Part shown: piece after piece, positions 1 to 7,085 of the stretch
Numbering within the stretch: the stretch's first letter is position 1
Layout: each line of letters begins with the position of its first letter
Origin: Phycisphaerae bacterium
Lineage (GTDB): Bacteria; Planctomycetota; Phycisphaerae; JAAYCJ01
DNA: 44,293 nucleotides
Reading direction: 5' to 3'
Assembly (NCBI GenBank): GCA_012729815.1
Contig: JAAYCJ010000348.1
Span: 1-44,293, forward strand
Program-made: the position numbers and the translations under genes
The notes under the pieces: generated by a model
Told to the model about the DNA's origin: nothing
Seen by the model: the letters and a program-made list of their open reading frames with translations, nothing else
The model's database searches: none

Positions 1-117
1 TGAAAAATGAAAATACCAAATAGCAAAGTGCAAAACCCGGGTGGGAGCGGCCACAGCGGCGGCAGTTCCCAGAGCTGAGAGCCCAAAGCCTTTCTTTCCG
101 CATGGTCCGTGCCGGTT
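1..117. repeat. Left-edge non-coding stretch with a GTGCAAA-type tract
   Basis: No gene is supported here. Positions 7-36 form an A-rich tract ending in the core AAAGTGCAAAA. The same core recurs at about 6993-7010 and 13078-13096, so this looks like one member of a dispersed intergenic repeat rather than coding sequence. It lies just beyond the 3' end of the minus-strand tyrA gene. Confidence 0.45.
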
Positions 118-1011
118 TCAGGGTTCGAAGCGGTGGGTTTGGAGTTTGAATTGGACGAGGCGGTCGCGTTTTTGCTTGGCGGCGTCGAGGAACTGGCGGA
201 TCTGGGCGGATCGGCCGGAGCGGACGGCGGCATCGAGCCGATCGAGCTGCTTTCGGAGGGCGGCGGTGGCGGCCAGGAGGTGGTCGGCGTTGGAGTCGAT
301 GATGTCGTGCCAGAGGTTGACATCGCCGGAGGCGACGCGGGTGGTATCGAGTAATCCGGGGCCGGAGACTTCGAGTTCGCTGTCGGTGCAGAGGTTGACC
401 AGGGCGGAGGCCAGGACGTGGGGCAGGTGGGAGATTTTGGCCAGGATCCGGTCGTGGCGGTCGGGCGTCAGGTGCACCAGGCGCATGCCGAGGGCGGACC
501 AGACCGATTCGACGAGGGCGAGGGCGTCGCGGCTGGTGGATCGGGTGGGGGTCAGGATGCAGGTGGCGTTGTGGCACAGGTCGGCGCGGGCGAATTCGAC
601 GCCTCGTTTTTCGGAGCCGGCCATGGGGTGGGAGCCGACGAATAAGTTCTTGTTGGGCAGGTACTTAGCGGCAAGCTGGCAGACGCGGCGTTTGGTGGAT
701 CCGACGTCGGTGACGACGGCTGAGGGTCCGATAATATTGGCGAGGCGTTGCAGGGTCGGTTGGAAAAGGCCGATGGGGGTGGCGATGAGGATCAGTTGGG
801 CATCGGCCGTTGCGGCCAGGTCGAGGGAGCCGGCGTCGATGGCCCCGATGCGGAGGGCGGTGTCGATGGAGGCCTGGCGGTGGCCGATTCCGGTGATTCG
901 GGCGGTCAGGCCGGCGGACTTGAGGCCCAGGGCGATGGAGCCGCCCAGGAGGCCGGGGCCGACGATCGCGATATGCTGTAAGTCGTTTATTTTGGGGATA
1001 TTATCAGCCAT
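118..1011 (-). CDS. tyrA: Prephenate/arogenate dehydrogenase
   Basis: Predicted cytoplasmic NAD(P)-dependent dehydrogenase of tyrosine biosynthesis, converting prephenate to 4-hydroxyphenylpyruvate or arogenate to tyrosine. The 297-residue length is normal for a stand-alone TyrA without a chorismate mutase domain. A Rossmann nucleotide-binding loop, GPGLLGGS, is visible at residues 18-25. The family motif GSHPMAGSEKRG, with its conserved active-site-region histidine, lies around residue 130. A conserved helical C-terminal half follows, including the LTPDRHD segment. The gene is transcribed away from accA, so the two probably use divergent promoters in the 1012-1277 gap. No strong Shine-Dalgarno is visible at the chosen ATG, but the N-terminus aligns well with the family. 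The sequence does not show whether prephenate or arogenate is the real substrate. Confidence 0.93.
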   Translation of the reverse strand: MADNIPKINDLQHIAIVGPGLLGGSIALGLKSAGLTARITGIGHRQASIDTALRIGAIDAGSLDLAATADAQLILIATPIGLFQPTLQRLANIIGPSAVVTDVGSTKRRVCQLAAKYLPNKNLFVGSHPMAGSEKRGVEFARADLCHNATCILTPTRSTSRDALALVESVWSALGMRLVHLTPDRHDRILAKISHLPHVLASALVNLCTDSELEVSGPGLLDTTRVASGDVNLWHDIIDSNADHLLAATAALRKQLDRLDAAVRSGRSAQIRQFLDAAKQKRDRLVQFKLQTHRFEP

Positions 1012-1277
1012 AACGGGTGCTACGATTGTGGTGGACAGGATACCTGGGGCGGGGTGGCAAGTCCACTTTTTTCTTGAGTTGGGCGGCGGTTGTGGTTATG
1101 GTATGGTGAAAATTCGAAGTGTTCGCCGATGAGGTGACCTAGGGCTAGTTTTGGAGTGGGACTTTAGGCTAGCCCTTCATTTTTGGTTTTTGCGGTACGT
1201 GTCGCCGCGTGCGGAGCGGGTCGGGCGCCGGCTTGGGTTTGGGTCGGCGGTCCGCAGGGATTTTTGAGGACGAGACG
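1012..1277. promoter_or_regulatory. Divergent tyrA/accA intergenic region with candidate accA promoter and leader hairpin
   Basis: On the plus strand TTGAGT (1074-1079) is followed after 17 bp by TATGGT (1097-1102), a moderate sigma70-like promoter for accA. The predicted leader contains an 8-bp inverted repeat, AGGGCTAG (1141-1148) and CTAGCCCT (1169-1176), with a 20-nt loop. Nothing comparable is evident for tyrA on the other strand. The promoter is a match by eye only. Confidence 0.35.
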
Positions 1278-2360
1278 ATGACATCATCTGGTGGCAAGCG
1301 CCAGTTCAACGGCAACGGCGTGTTGGAATTCGAGCGGCCGATGGCCCAGATCGAGCAGCAGATCCAGGAGCTGGAGGCCCAGACGGACCGGGACTGCAGC
1401 GAGGAGATTCGCGAGCTTCGCTCGACGCTGGTGAAGCTGATGAAGAACACGTATTCGAGTCTCAAGCCGTGGCAGAAGGTTCAGGTGGCGCGGCATCAGA
1501 ACCGGCCGCAGGTGACGGATTACATCCGGATGATCGTTCGGGATTTCTGCGAGCTGCACGGGGACCGTCAGTTTCGGGACGACCGTGCGATCGTGACGGG
1601 GTTCGGCCGGGTGGCGGGCCAGAAGGCGTTGATCATCGGTCATCGCAAGGGGAAGGACATCAAGGAGAAGGTGGAGTGCTACTTCGGCTGCGCGCATCCG
1701 GAGGGGTATCGCAAGGCGCTGCGGAAGATGCAGCTGGCGGCGAAGTTCGGGCTGCCGGTGGTGTGTCTGATCGACACGCCGGGCGCGTATCCGGGGATCG
1801 GGGCGGAGGAGCGCGGGATCGCGGAGGCGATCGCGGTGAATTTGATGGAGATGTCGCGGCTGCAGACGCCGGTGGTGTGCGTGGTGATCGCGGAGGGCGG
1901 CTCGGGCGGGGCGTTGGGGATCGGCGTGGGCGACCGGGTGGCGGTGATGGAGCACGCGTACTATTCGGTGATCAGTCCGGAGGGATGCGCAGCGATATTG
2001 TGGAAGAGTTCGGAGTACGCGCCGCAGGCGGCTGAGTGTTTGAAGATGACGCCGACGGAGTTGAAGAAGCTGGGGTTGATCGACGACATCATCAAGGAGC
2101 CGCTGGGCGGGGCGCATCGCGACCCGATGGCGGCGGCTGCGGCGCTGGAGCATTATCTGGGCGAGACGCTGTCGCAGTTGCGTCGTCTGCCGGTCGAGAC
2201 GCTGGTGGCCCAGCGGTACGAGCGGATTCGGCATTTGGGGGAGTTTTTCACGACGGCGTCGAACGGGCGCGCGAAAAAAAAGATCGCGAGTAAGGCGAGC
2301 AGTAGCGGGTTGGTGACGCCGTCGGCGGCGCCGGCGCGGGCGGCCGGTAGCAGGGCCTAA
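1278..2360 (+). CDS. accA: Acetyl-CoA carboxylase carboxyltransferase subunit alpha
   Basis: Alpha subunit of the carboxyltransferase that moves the carboxyl group from carboxybiotin to acetyl-CoA, giving malonyl-CoA for fatty-acid synthesis. It works with AccD, which is not in this window. The protein has the family's N-terminal helical region, the GHRKGKD motif, the PGAYPGIGAEERG loop and the EGGSGGALGIG segment. The ATG at 1278 is preferred over the upstream in-frame start at 1209, because a GAGGA Shine-Dalgarno precedes it and the arginine-rich upstream residues are unlike AccA. The product is 360 residues, roughly 40 longer than usual. The excess is a basic, Ala/Ser-rich C-terminal tail after the conserved domain, probably disordered. 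Confidence 0.96.
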   Translation: MTSSGGKRQFNGNGVLEFERPMAQIEQQIQELEAQTDRDCSEEIRELRSTLVKLMKNTYSSLKPWQKVQVARHQNRPQVTDYIRMIVRDFCELHGDRQFRDDRAIVTGFGRVAGQKALIIGHRKGKDIKEKVECYFGCAHPEGYRKALRKMQLAAKFGLPVVCLIDTPGAYPGIGAEERGIAEAIAVNLMEMSRLQTPVVCVVIAEGGSGGALGIGVGDRVAVMEHAYYSVISPEGCAAILWKSSEYAPQAAECLKMTPTELKKLGLIDDIIKEPLGGAHRDPMAAAAALEHYLGETLSQLRRLPVETLVAQRYERIRHLGEFFTTASNGRAKKKIASKASSSGLVTPSAAPARAAGSRA

Positions 2361-2972
2361 GCTGCAGGCTTTAGGCTTTGGGGGTCCCTTCGGAGGTCCG
2401 GATGGTGAGACGGCTGCGATTCCACAGGAACGTACGGATGGCCTTTGGTGCGTTCCGCCAGACTTTCTTTGGTGATCAACGATCAGGAATATTTCAGATA
2501 GTCCTTGACATCCCATGATAGTACTGCTATATTATGGTCGTGGAGCCGTGAGGAACATGGGCGTGGGAGGCTCTAGCGGGAATGGGAGTTGGTAGTGGCG
2601 CGAAGATGGCTTGAGATTATTGGCTCCAAGCAAGCGTGTCAGTGCATATGGAAATCGTATCCGCGCTTTACCTGCCTCGGGATATCGTACTCGCAGGCGT
2701 AATCGGCTGAGATGCGTTGACTCCCTGATGGAGGAGGCCGATGGCGGTGCGCAGTGAACAAGGCGGATATCCGTTGTCCAAGGCAGCGTCCCGTTCTGCG
2801 GCCGGAGTCGCGACTGCGGGGCGAGCGGGTATGGGAGTTGCGGCACAAGCTCCTCCTCGCCGACAGCCGTCAGATTCGCTGGGCCGTCGTGTGGCAGAGG
2901 GCAGGGCCGCGATGTGCGCCAGAATGGGTGAGTTGACTTTGATAGGAAGCTGCAATCAAACAGGAGACAGCC
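2361..2972 (+). other. 612-bp gap between accA and the cysteine-rich cassette
   Basis: No gene is firmly supported. Just after accA there are two units of the GGCTTTA-like heptamer that also forms an array at 12977-13032. A strong promoter sits at 2505-2533. Two short overlapping reading frames (2741-2986 and 2754-2936) follow a good Shine-Dalgarno (GGAGG near 2731), but neither product resembles a family I know and the first runs into the next gene. The stretch downstream of the promoter could be a long leader, a small unrecognised gene or gene debris. Confidence 0.4.
2505..2533 (+). promoter_or_regulatory. Consensus-like sigma70 promoter
   Basis: A perfect -35 hexamer TTGACA (2505-2510) is separated by exactly 17 bp from TATATT (2528-2533), a five-of-six match to the -10 consensus. 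It is the best promoter match I found in the window and points toward the 2973-5631 cassette. If it drives that cassette, the untranslated leader would be about 430 nt long. Confidence 0.7.
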
Positions 2973-3332
2973 ATGCGAAGGTATGACGTGTTTTTCGGTT
3001 CGGTCGTGTTCGTAGCGGTTCTATCCGTGTCGGTTGTGCTTAGCGGGGTGGTAGCATATGGAGGTATGCGGAAAGGCGAATGCGCAGACGGTCCACGTCT
3101 TTGCCCCAGTACGGAGTGTGAAGACTACCCAGGCGGGAACTACGCCAGCGGGAAGTGCACGGGCGTGTTTTTGGTCATGTATTGCGACAACTCAAGTGAC
3201 AAGGATTGCCCGACTGCCTTCTCGCGGTGCTCAGAAGCCCGGTGCTATAGTGACCCCAACTGCACTGGGATACGGATGTTCCCCTGTGATTTGCCTTGCG
3301 GTGTCTGCAACGTATGTGCCGACGTTGCGTAG
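2973..3332 (+). CDS. Small secreted cysteine-rich protein
   Basis: A 119-residue protein with a hydrophobic N-terminal signal sequence (about residues 5-29). The mature part contains 13 cysteines, at residues 37, 44, 49, 62, 71, 79, 86, 91, 97, 105, 109, 112 and 115. There is no recognisable enzyme motif. The spacing resembles small disulfide-rich or metal-binding exported proteins, and the C-terminal CxxxCxxCxxC cluster is especially dense. The odd number leaves one thiol free, or used for a ligand or cross-link. An AGGAG Shine-Dalgarno precedes the ATG at a good distance. It is followed after 71 bp by a LolA-like gene and a DUF1573 gene, suggesting one transcript. Function is unknown. Confidence 0.75.
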   Translation: MRRYDVFFGSVVFVAVLSVSVVLSGVVAYGGMRKGECADGPRLCPSTECEDYPGGNYASGKCTGVFLVMYCDNSSDKDCPTAFSRCSEARCYSDPNCTGIRMFPCDLPCGVCNVCADVA

Positions 3333-3403
3333 GTGTTTGCCGCGGATGGCCCTGTGATGGGATGGGACGTCACTGTTTTCAAACGCATTTGGGGAGGAGC
3401 AAG

Positions 3404-4627
3404 ATGCTGTTGCGGTTGTGTGGCTATGGGCTGCTGCTGACCATGGTCCTAGCGGGATCGACCGCCCTTGGCCAGGACGCTTGGGGCGAACGAGCCGGGA
3501 AAGGTCAGGAGGAGATTGGGGACATACTCTCGAGGGTCCAGGCACACGATGAGACCTGCCGGACGCTGGATGTCACATATATGATAGGGCACCGTTTCGC
3601 TCTCGATGTGGCGGCACGGGCCGCCTACTGGAGGCGCCAGGGGCGGGAAACCAGCAGTGTCGAGACGTGGGGTCCGAAGGACAGGGACATGAAGGGTCGA
3701 TTCCTGATTGACGGTGTTCGGCTCCGCAAGAACGTCACGGCGATCACTCTGGACGAGGATGGTCAGGAGACGGGAAGAGAGACCATGTACGCCTTGTACA
3801 CGGGAGACTCGGTCAAGCGTCTTGAAGTGGAGAGGAAGCGCGGGTTGGTGGGGCCGCCGGAGGAGCGCAACCCGATCATTCTCCAGGAGCTCCAGCCTCT
3901 TCATTGGGGTTCTTCGTACGGCGCACAGCCGCTTGGCGAGTTTCTGGGGGAAGGGACCATCGAGAAGGTAACGCATGACCGTCTCGACGACACTCGGGTG
4001 ATCATATTGGACTTCGTTTCCAAGTACGATCAGAGGTTCAGATTCTGGCTTGCTCCCGACTGTGGCTACAGGTTCATCCGGTTGGAGCGCTACCGCGAAT
4101 CGAGGCTGTTCATGCGTTTTGAGGTCGAGTTGGCTGAGCACAACGGCAACTGGTTTCCGAAGCATGGAACTTGGACGGCGTACAATCTGACCGACGACGG
4201 AGGGCCCGAGATCGATCAGACCGCGGAACTCACGGTTGAGTCAGTCACCATGAACGAGCCGATCTCCGAGGAGGATATGACCTTCGAGTTTCCCATCGGA
4301 ACATTGGTGTCCGACATGTTCCTCGGGATCGGGTACCGGACTTCAGACTCCGGGGCGGAGCTTCAGGGGAGTGGATTGGCGGCTGGTTTGCGGGCGCCGG
4401 AAGACGGACCGGTCGAGGAGCCCAATGCTTCGCTGTCCGAGGAGACGGTGACGGACGATGCAAACGGCGCGAATGGAGAGCCTGCCCAGGCGGCCCCCGG
4501 AAGCAGCTCTCCGGAATCGGCGGGCACCACGAGGTCCCGATCGTGGATTTGCGGAGCGTTGGTTGCCGTTGCCGTAGGAGGCGTAGTCGCGGCGGTCCTC
4601 CGGCGGAAGGGAAAGCGGGTGGGTTGA
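3404..4627 (+). CDS. Exported LolA-like protein with C-terminal membrane anchor
   Basis: A 407-residue protein with an N-terminal signal peptide (about residues 1-20, ending ALGQ). A central beta-rich region of about 280 residues resembles outer-membrane lipoprotein sorting/LolA-like folds common in planctomycetes. A low-complexity Ala/Glu/Pro/Ser linker follows. The end is a hydrophobic helix, WICGALVAVAVGGVVAAVL, with a basic tail, which would anchor the domain to the membrane from outside. The ATG at 3404 follows GGGGAGGAG, whereas the longer in-frame start at 3296 would add a cysteine/arginine-rich segment and overlap the previous gene. Its stop overlaps the next start by one base (TGATG), indicating translational coupling. 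The LolA-like assignment comes from overall pattern and is moderate. Substrate unknown. Confidence 0.7.
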   Translation: MLLRLCGYGLLLTMVLAGSTALGQDAWGERAGKGQEEIGDILSRVQAHDETCRTLDVTYMIGHRFALDVAARAAYWRRQGRETSSVETWGPKDRDMKGRFLIDGVRLRKNVTAITLDEDGQETGRETMYALYTGDSVKRLEVERKRGLVGPPEERNPIILQELQPLHWGSSYGAQPLGEFLGEGTIEKVTHDRLDDTRVIILDFVSKYDQRFRFWLAPDCGYRFIRLERYRESRLFMRFEVELAEHNGNWFPKHGTWTAYNLTDDGGPEIDQTAELTVESVTMNEPISEEDMTFEFPIGTLVSDMFLGIGYRTSDSGAELQGSGLAAGLRAPEDGPVEEPNASLSEETVTDDANGANGEPAQAAPGSSSPESAGTTRSRSWICGALVAVAVGGVVAAVLRRKGKRVG

Positions 4628-5631
4628 TGGCTTGGCTATCGGCGGCACGGAAGGTGGTTCTGACACACTGGGCTCTTCCGGCGGTTCTGGCTGTGGCGGC
4701 GGGCGTACCGCTGGGTATGTGGTTTGTCCGCCACGTTGCATTTGCGCGCGAGCCCCTGGTGATTGACGGGCAGACCTGGGCGCAGAAGGATGTGCAACCT
4801 GGCGCGAGCCTTTCGCGCCGATTCACGATAACCAACCGGTCGGCATCGCCCGTGCGCATCGAGTCGATCGAGAGGAGTTGCAGATGCACGACGGCTACGC
4901 TGGCCCCGAATCCCATTTTGCCAGGCGAAAGCAGCGTGCTCGATTGTACTCTGCATGTTCCTCCCGGCGGTGACGGCGCCAAGGCAACGATCGTCCTGAA
5001 GACGGATAACTCGCATCAGCCGACGGTCTCGGTGCATATGGAGGCGCAGACGCGCGATACCCTCACGATCGAGCCGCTTTCGCTGTACTGGCGACAAGAG
5101 ACGGCTTCGGGTCCGTTTGTTCGTCGAGTGATTCTCAGACGGTTGGATGAGAGAGGTCTCAGCACACCGAAGGTTCATCTCCCGGCGGGCATGACGTGCG
5201 AGATTCGGCGGCTATCCGATGAGGCGTGCGAAGCCGTTCTTACGGTGGCGGAGTGGCCGGAGCGGGAGGACGCGGTGGTGGAGTTTCTGACCGATGTTCG
5301 CGGTTTCGAGCGGGTATCGCTCCCGGTCTGTTTTGAGGGATTGCCTCCTGTCGTGATCTTGCCCGAGACGATTTTGATATTCGGGCCTGACGGAAGGGGC
5401 TCGGTCTGCCTCTATGGGCAGAACGGATTGGCGGTTACGTCGGCGGAAGTCATCAGGCGACCGGAGTTCCTTGCCGTGACGTTTGCGCGCGACGATGGCG
5501 CGATGAAGGTCGAGGCCAGCATGAGCGCGAATACCGGGACTCTGAGCAATTCCGATCATATCGTCATCCGCGCAACGACGGATCAAGGCTCGCACGACCT
5601 GACCATACCGGTCAGAGTCTATTTGGATTGA
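4627..5631 (+). CDS. DUF1573 domain protein, membrane-anchored
   Basis: A 334-residue protein with one N-terminal hydrophobic segment (about residues 14-38) and an exported body. Near residues 55-110 it has the DUF1573 pattern: a beta-sandwich stretch with FTITNRS, then an SCRCTTA motif, then PGESSVLDCTL. DUF1573 proteins are widespread in planctomycetes and Bacteroidetes, and their biochemical role is not established. The conserved CxC pair suggests a disulfide or metal site. A second beta-rich half follows. The ATG shares a base with the stop of the LolA-like gene, so the two are co-translated. With the cysteine-rich small protein they appear to form one exported, redox-flavoured cassette. 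Confidence 0.75.
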   Translation: MAWLSAARKVVLTHWALPAVLAVAAGVPLGMWFVRHVAFAREPLVIDGQTWAQKDVQPGASLSRRFTITNRSASPVRIESIERSCRCTTATLAPNPILPGESSVLDCTLHVPPGGDGAKATIVLKTDNSHQPTVSVHMEAQTRDTLTIEPLSLYWRQETASGPFVRRVILRRLDERGLSTPKVHLPAGMTCEIRRLSDEACEAVLTVAEWPEREDAVVEFLTDVRGFERVSLPVCFEGLPPVVILPETILIFGPDGRGSVCLYGQNGLAVTSAEVIRRPEFLAVTFARDDGAMKVEASMSANTGTLSNSDHIVIRATTDQGSHDLTIPVRVYLD

Positions 5632-5859
5632 GGGAAAAGAGCCTGTTGTTATCTCTGGCGGGTTGGGAAGTTCCGCTCCTTCATCCGCCGAAGGCGGACG
5701 GTTCTTTCGGGGGAATCCACGGCGGTTTGCGGGACGGGCGGCTTTCCGAGGCGTCTTGTGCCGGGAGGTGCCAGCCCCGACTATCGGGTTGCGGGGGGTG
5801 CGCGGGGTAGAAGAGTCGTTGTGGCGGGTGAACCTCGCCTTCGGCGAAAACCTCCCGCC
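5632..5859. other. Convergent gap carrying a hairpin repeat
   Basis: Lies between the convergent DUF1573 gene and the H-X9-DG gene. It holds a short inverted repeat, CCGCC/GGCGG, around 5687-5699 and most of repeat copy 1 (5815-5863). No gene is seen. Confidence 0.5.
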
Positions 5860-5863
5860 CTAC
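5815..5863. repeat. 49-bp hairpin repeat, copy 1
   Basis: Matches 10295-10343 at 48 of 49 positions; the single difference is A versus G near the middle. The outer GGCGGG and CCCGCC arms and inner TCGCC/GGCGA arms can fold around a small loop, the layout of REP-type palindromic elements. The stop codon of the minus-strand H-X9-DG gene lies in its terminal CTAC. Confidence 0.75.
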
Positions 5864-6720
5864 GGGGAGCGGGTCCAGTTGGCGAGGTTGGATTCTTTGT
5901 TGGGGATGAGGACGGTGTCTTTGAGGTTGGCTGGGCGGACGGAGAGGATGCCTGGGGTTGAACCGGCGTGGCCGGAGTAGTTTTCGGGTTGGGCGGTGTA
6001 GATGCTGTCGTTGTCGAGGCCGGTGTAGGGGGTGGTGGACCATTGGACGTGGCTGTCGGCGAAGAGGACGTTTTGGCCGTCGCCGCCGTGGTTGCGGCTG
6101 TTGACGTGTTGCTTGAGGTCGTCCGTGTTGGGCGGCGTGCCGTTGGCTGCGTAGTTGGGTTTTGGGCCGTCGTTGGCGTCGGCGGCGATGGGCGTGTTGG
6201 GATCGAAGCTATCGGTCCAGAGTTCGGCGGAGGTGCGGCCGTCGGGGAACCGGGTCCAGGGCTGGATGAAGGAGTAGGCGATGACGGCGTCGGGGCTTTT
6301 CCAGGGGAAGTCGAGGAGCGAGCGAAGGGCGTTCCATTGGGTGTGGTCGATTTCCTGGTCGGCCTGGTCGGAGGCGGGGCAGAGGAACGCAGATGGGACG
6401 AGCAGTCTGGTCCGGCAGAGGGGCCAGAGGTTTTCGGAGACGCTGTGATGGTGGTTGCGGGGAGACAGGTCGCTGGTGAAGGCGTTTTCGGCGGCGATCG
6501 TGGCTTGGCCAAATGCGACGATGGGGAACGAGCCGCGGTTGGATGACGCGTAGGCACTGAGAGCGGCGCCGATCTGGCGGAGATTGCCGGCGCAGACGGT
6601 TCTTGGCGCGACGCCGGTTGGGCGGCTGAGGAGGTCGTGGATCGGCCCCAGGAGCACGATGATCAGCAGGAGGGCGGGCAAGAGGAAGGCTATGTCGATC
6701 AGGGCAAGGCGTCGGGCCAT
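5860..6720 (-). CDS. H-X9-DG domain protein (prepilin-type processing associated)
   Basis: A 286-residue protein with a hydrophobic N-terminal helix (about residues 7-26) and an extracytoplasmic body. It has the segment CAGNLRQIGAALSAYA, typical of planctomycete pseudopilin-like proteins, and near residue 210 the H..GGDGQNVLFADSHV signature that defines the H-X9-DG C-terminal domain. Members are numerous in planctomycetes and are thought to be secreted or surface pseudopilin-like proteins; individual roles are unknown. No classical prepilin peptidase site (GFTLIE) is seen, so it may be a variant with an uncleaved anchor. It is monocistronic by position. Its last codon and stop fall at the boundary of the hairpin repeat. 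Confidence 0.8.
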   Translation of the reverse strand: MARRLALIDIAFLLPALLLIIVLLGPIHDLLSRPTGVAPRTVCAGNLRQIGAALSAYASSNRGSFPIVAFGQATIAAENAFTSDLSPRNHHHSVSENLWPLCRTRLLVPSAFLCPASDQADQEIDHTQWNALRSLLDFPWKSPDAVIAYSFIQPWTRFPDGRTSAELWTDSFDPNTPIAADANDGPKPNYAANGTPPNTDDLKQHVNSRNHGGDGQNVLFADSHVQWSTTPYTGLDNDSIYTAQPENYSGHAGSTPGILSVRPANLKDTVLIPNKESNLANWTRSP

Positions 6721-7085
6721 GGGTTGGGCTCCGTGTAGAAACTATTGGTGTAGGATACCACATGGGATTGGGATGGGGAAGAGGCGGGTGAAGCGGCGTT
6801 GGCTGGGGGATTTGGGTTGGTTTGGGTTATGATGGGTGTTGGTGTGTTGAGGGGGAGGGCAGGCACAAGGGTTGGCCGTACGGGGGAGAGGGCGGGCATG
6901 AGGCTTGCACGTACGGGAGATGGGGGAGGTATGAGGGCTGGCCGCACGGTTGATCAGGAAGGAAAGGAAATGAGAATTGAAAACAGCAAATGCCAAGGTG
7001 CAAAATGGGAGGGATTAACCGGGGTGGGGGGGGGTATAAAGATCGATAGGCTTGGGTTTTGGCGAGTTTTTGGAAGGAGTTGGCG
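6721..7085. other. 365-bp divergent gap with tandem and A-rich repeats
   Basis: Separates the minus-strand H-X9-DG gene from the plus-strand esterase. It contains a 3 x 33-bp degenerate tandem repeat, an A-rich tract with the AAGGTGCAAAATGGG core (about 6968-7010) and a TATAAA box (7035-7040) after a run of nine G. No convincing -35 accompanies that box. No gene is supported. Confidence 0.45.
6857..6955. repeat. Three degenerate 33-bp tandem repeats
   Basis: Units at 6857-6889, 6890-6922 and 6923-6955 each begin GGGCRGGCA or a close variant, and carry a central GTACGG or GCACGG block. The copies differ by several bases. The 33-bp period keeps an 11-residue proline-rich repeat open on the minus strand, but that frame has no other sign of coding. 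Confidence 0.6.

Noticed and set aside
41-1132. Long plus-strand frame opposite tyrA
   Set aside because: The opposite strand encodes a full TyrA with all motifs; the product of this frame is Arg/Ala-rich without family resemblance, a high-GC shadow.
2741-2986. Short frames 2741-2986 and 2754-2936 with a good Shine-Dalgarno
   Set aside because: Neither product resembles a known family, the frames overlap each other, and the first runs into the well-supported 2973 gene; kept only as a note on the gap.
6699-6947. Minus-strand proline-rich frame through the 33-bp repeats
   Set aside because: Explained by the tandem repeat; it overlaps the H-X9-DG gene start and has no ribosome binding site.
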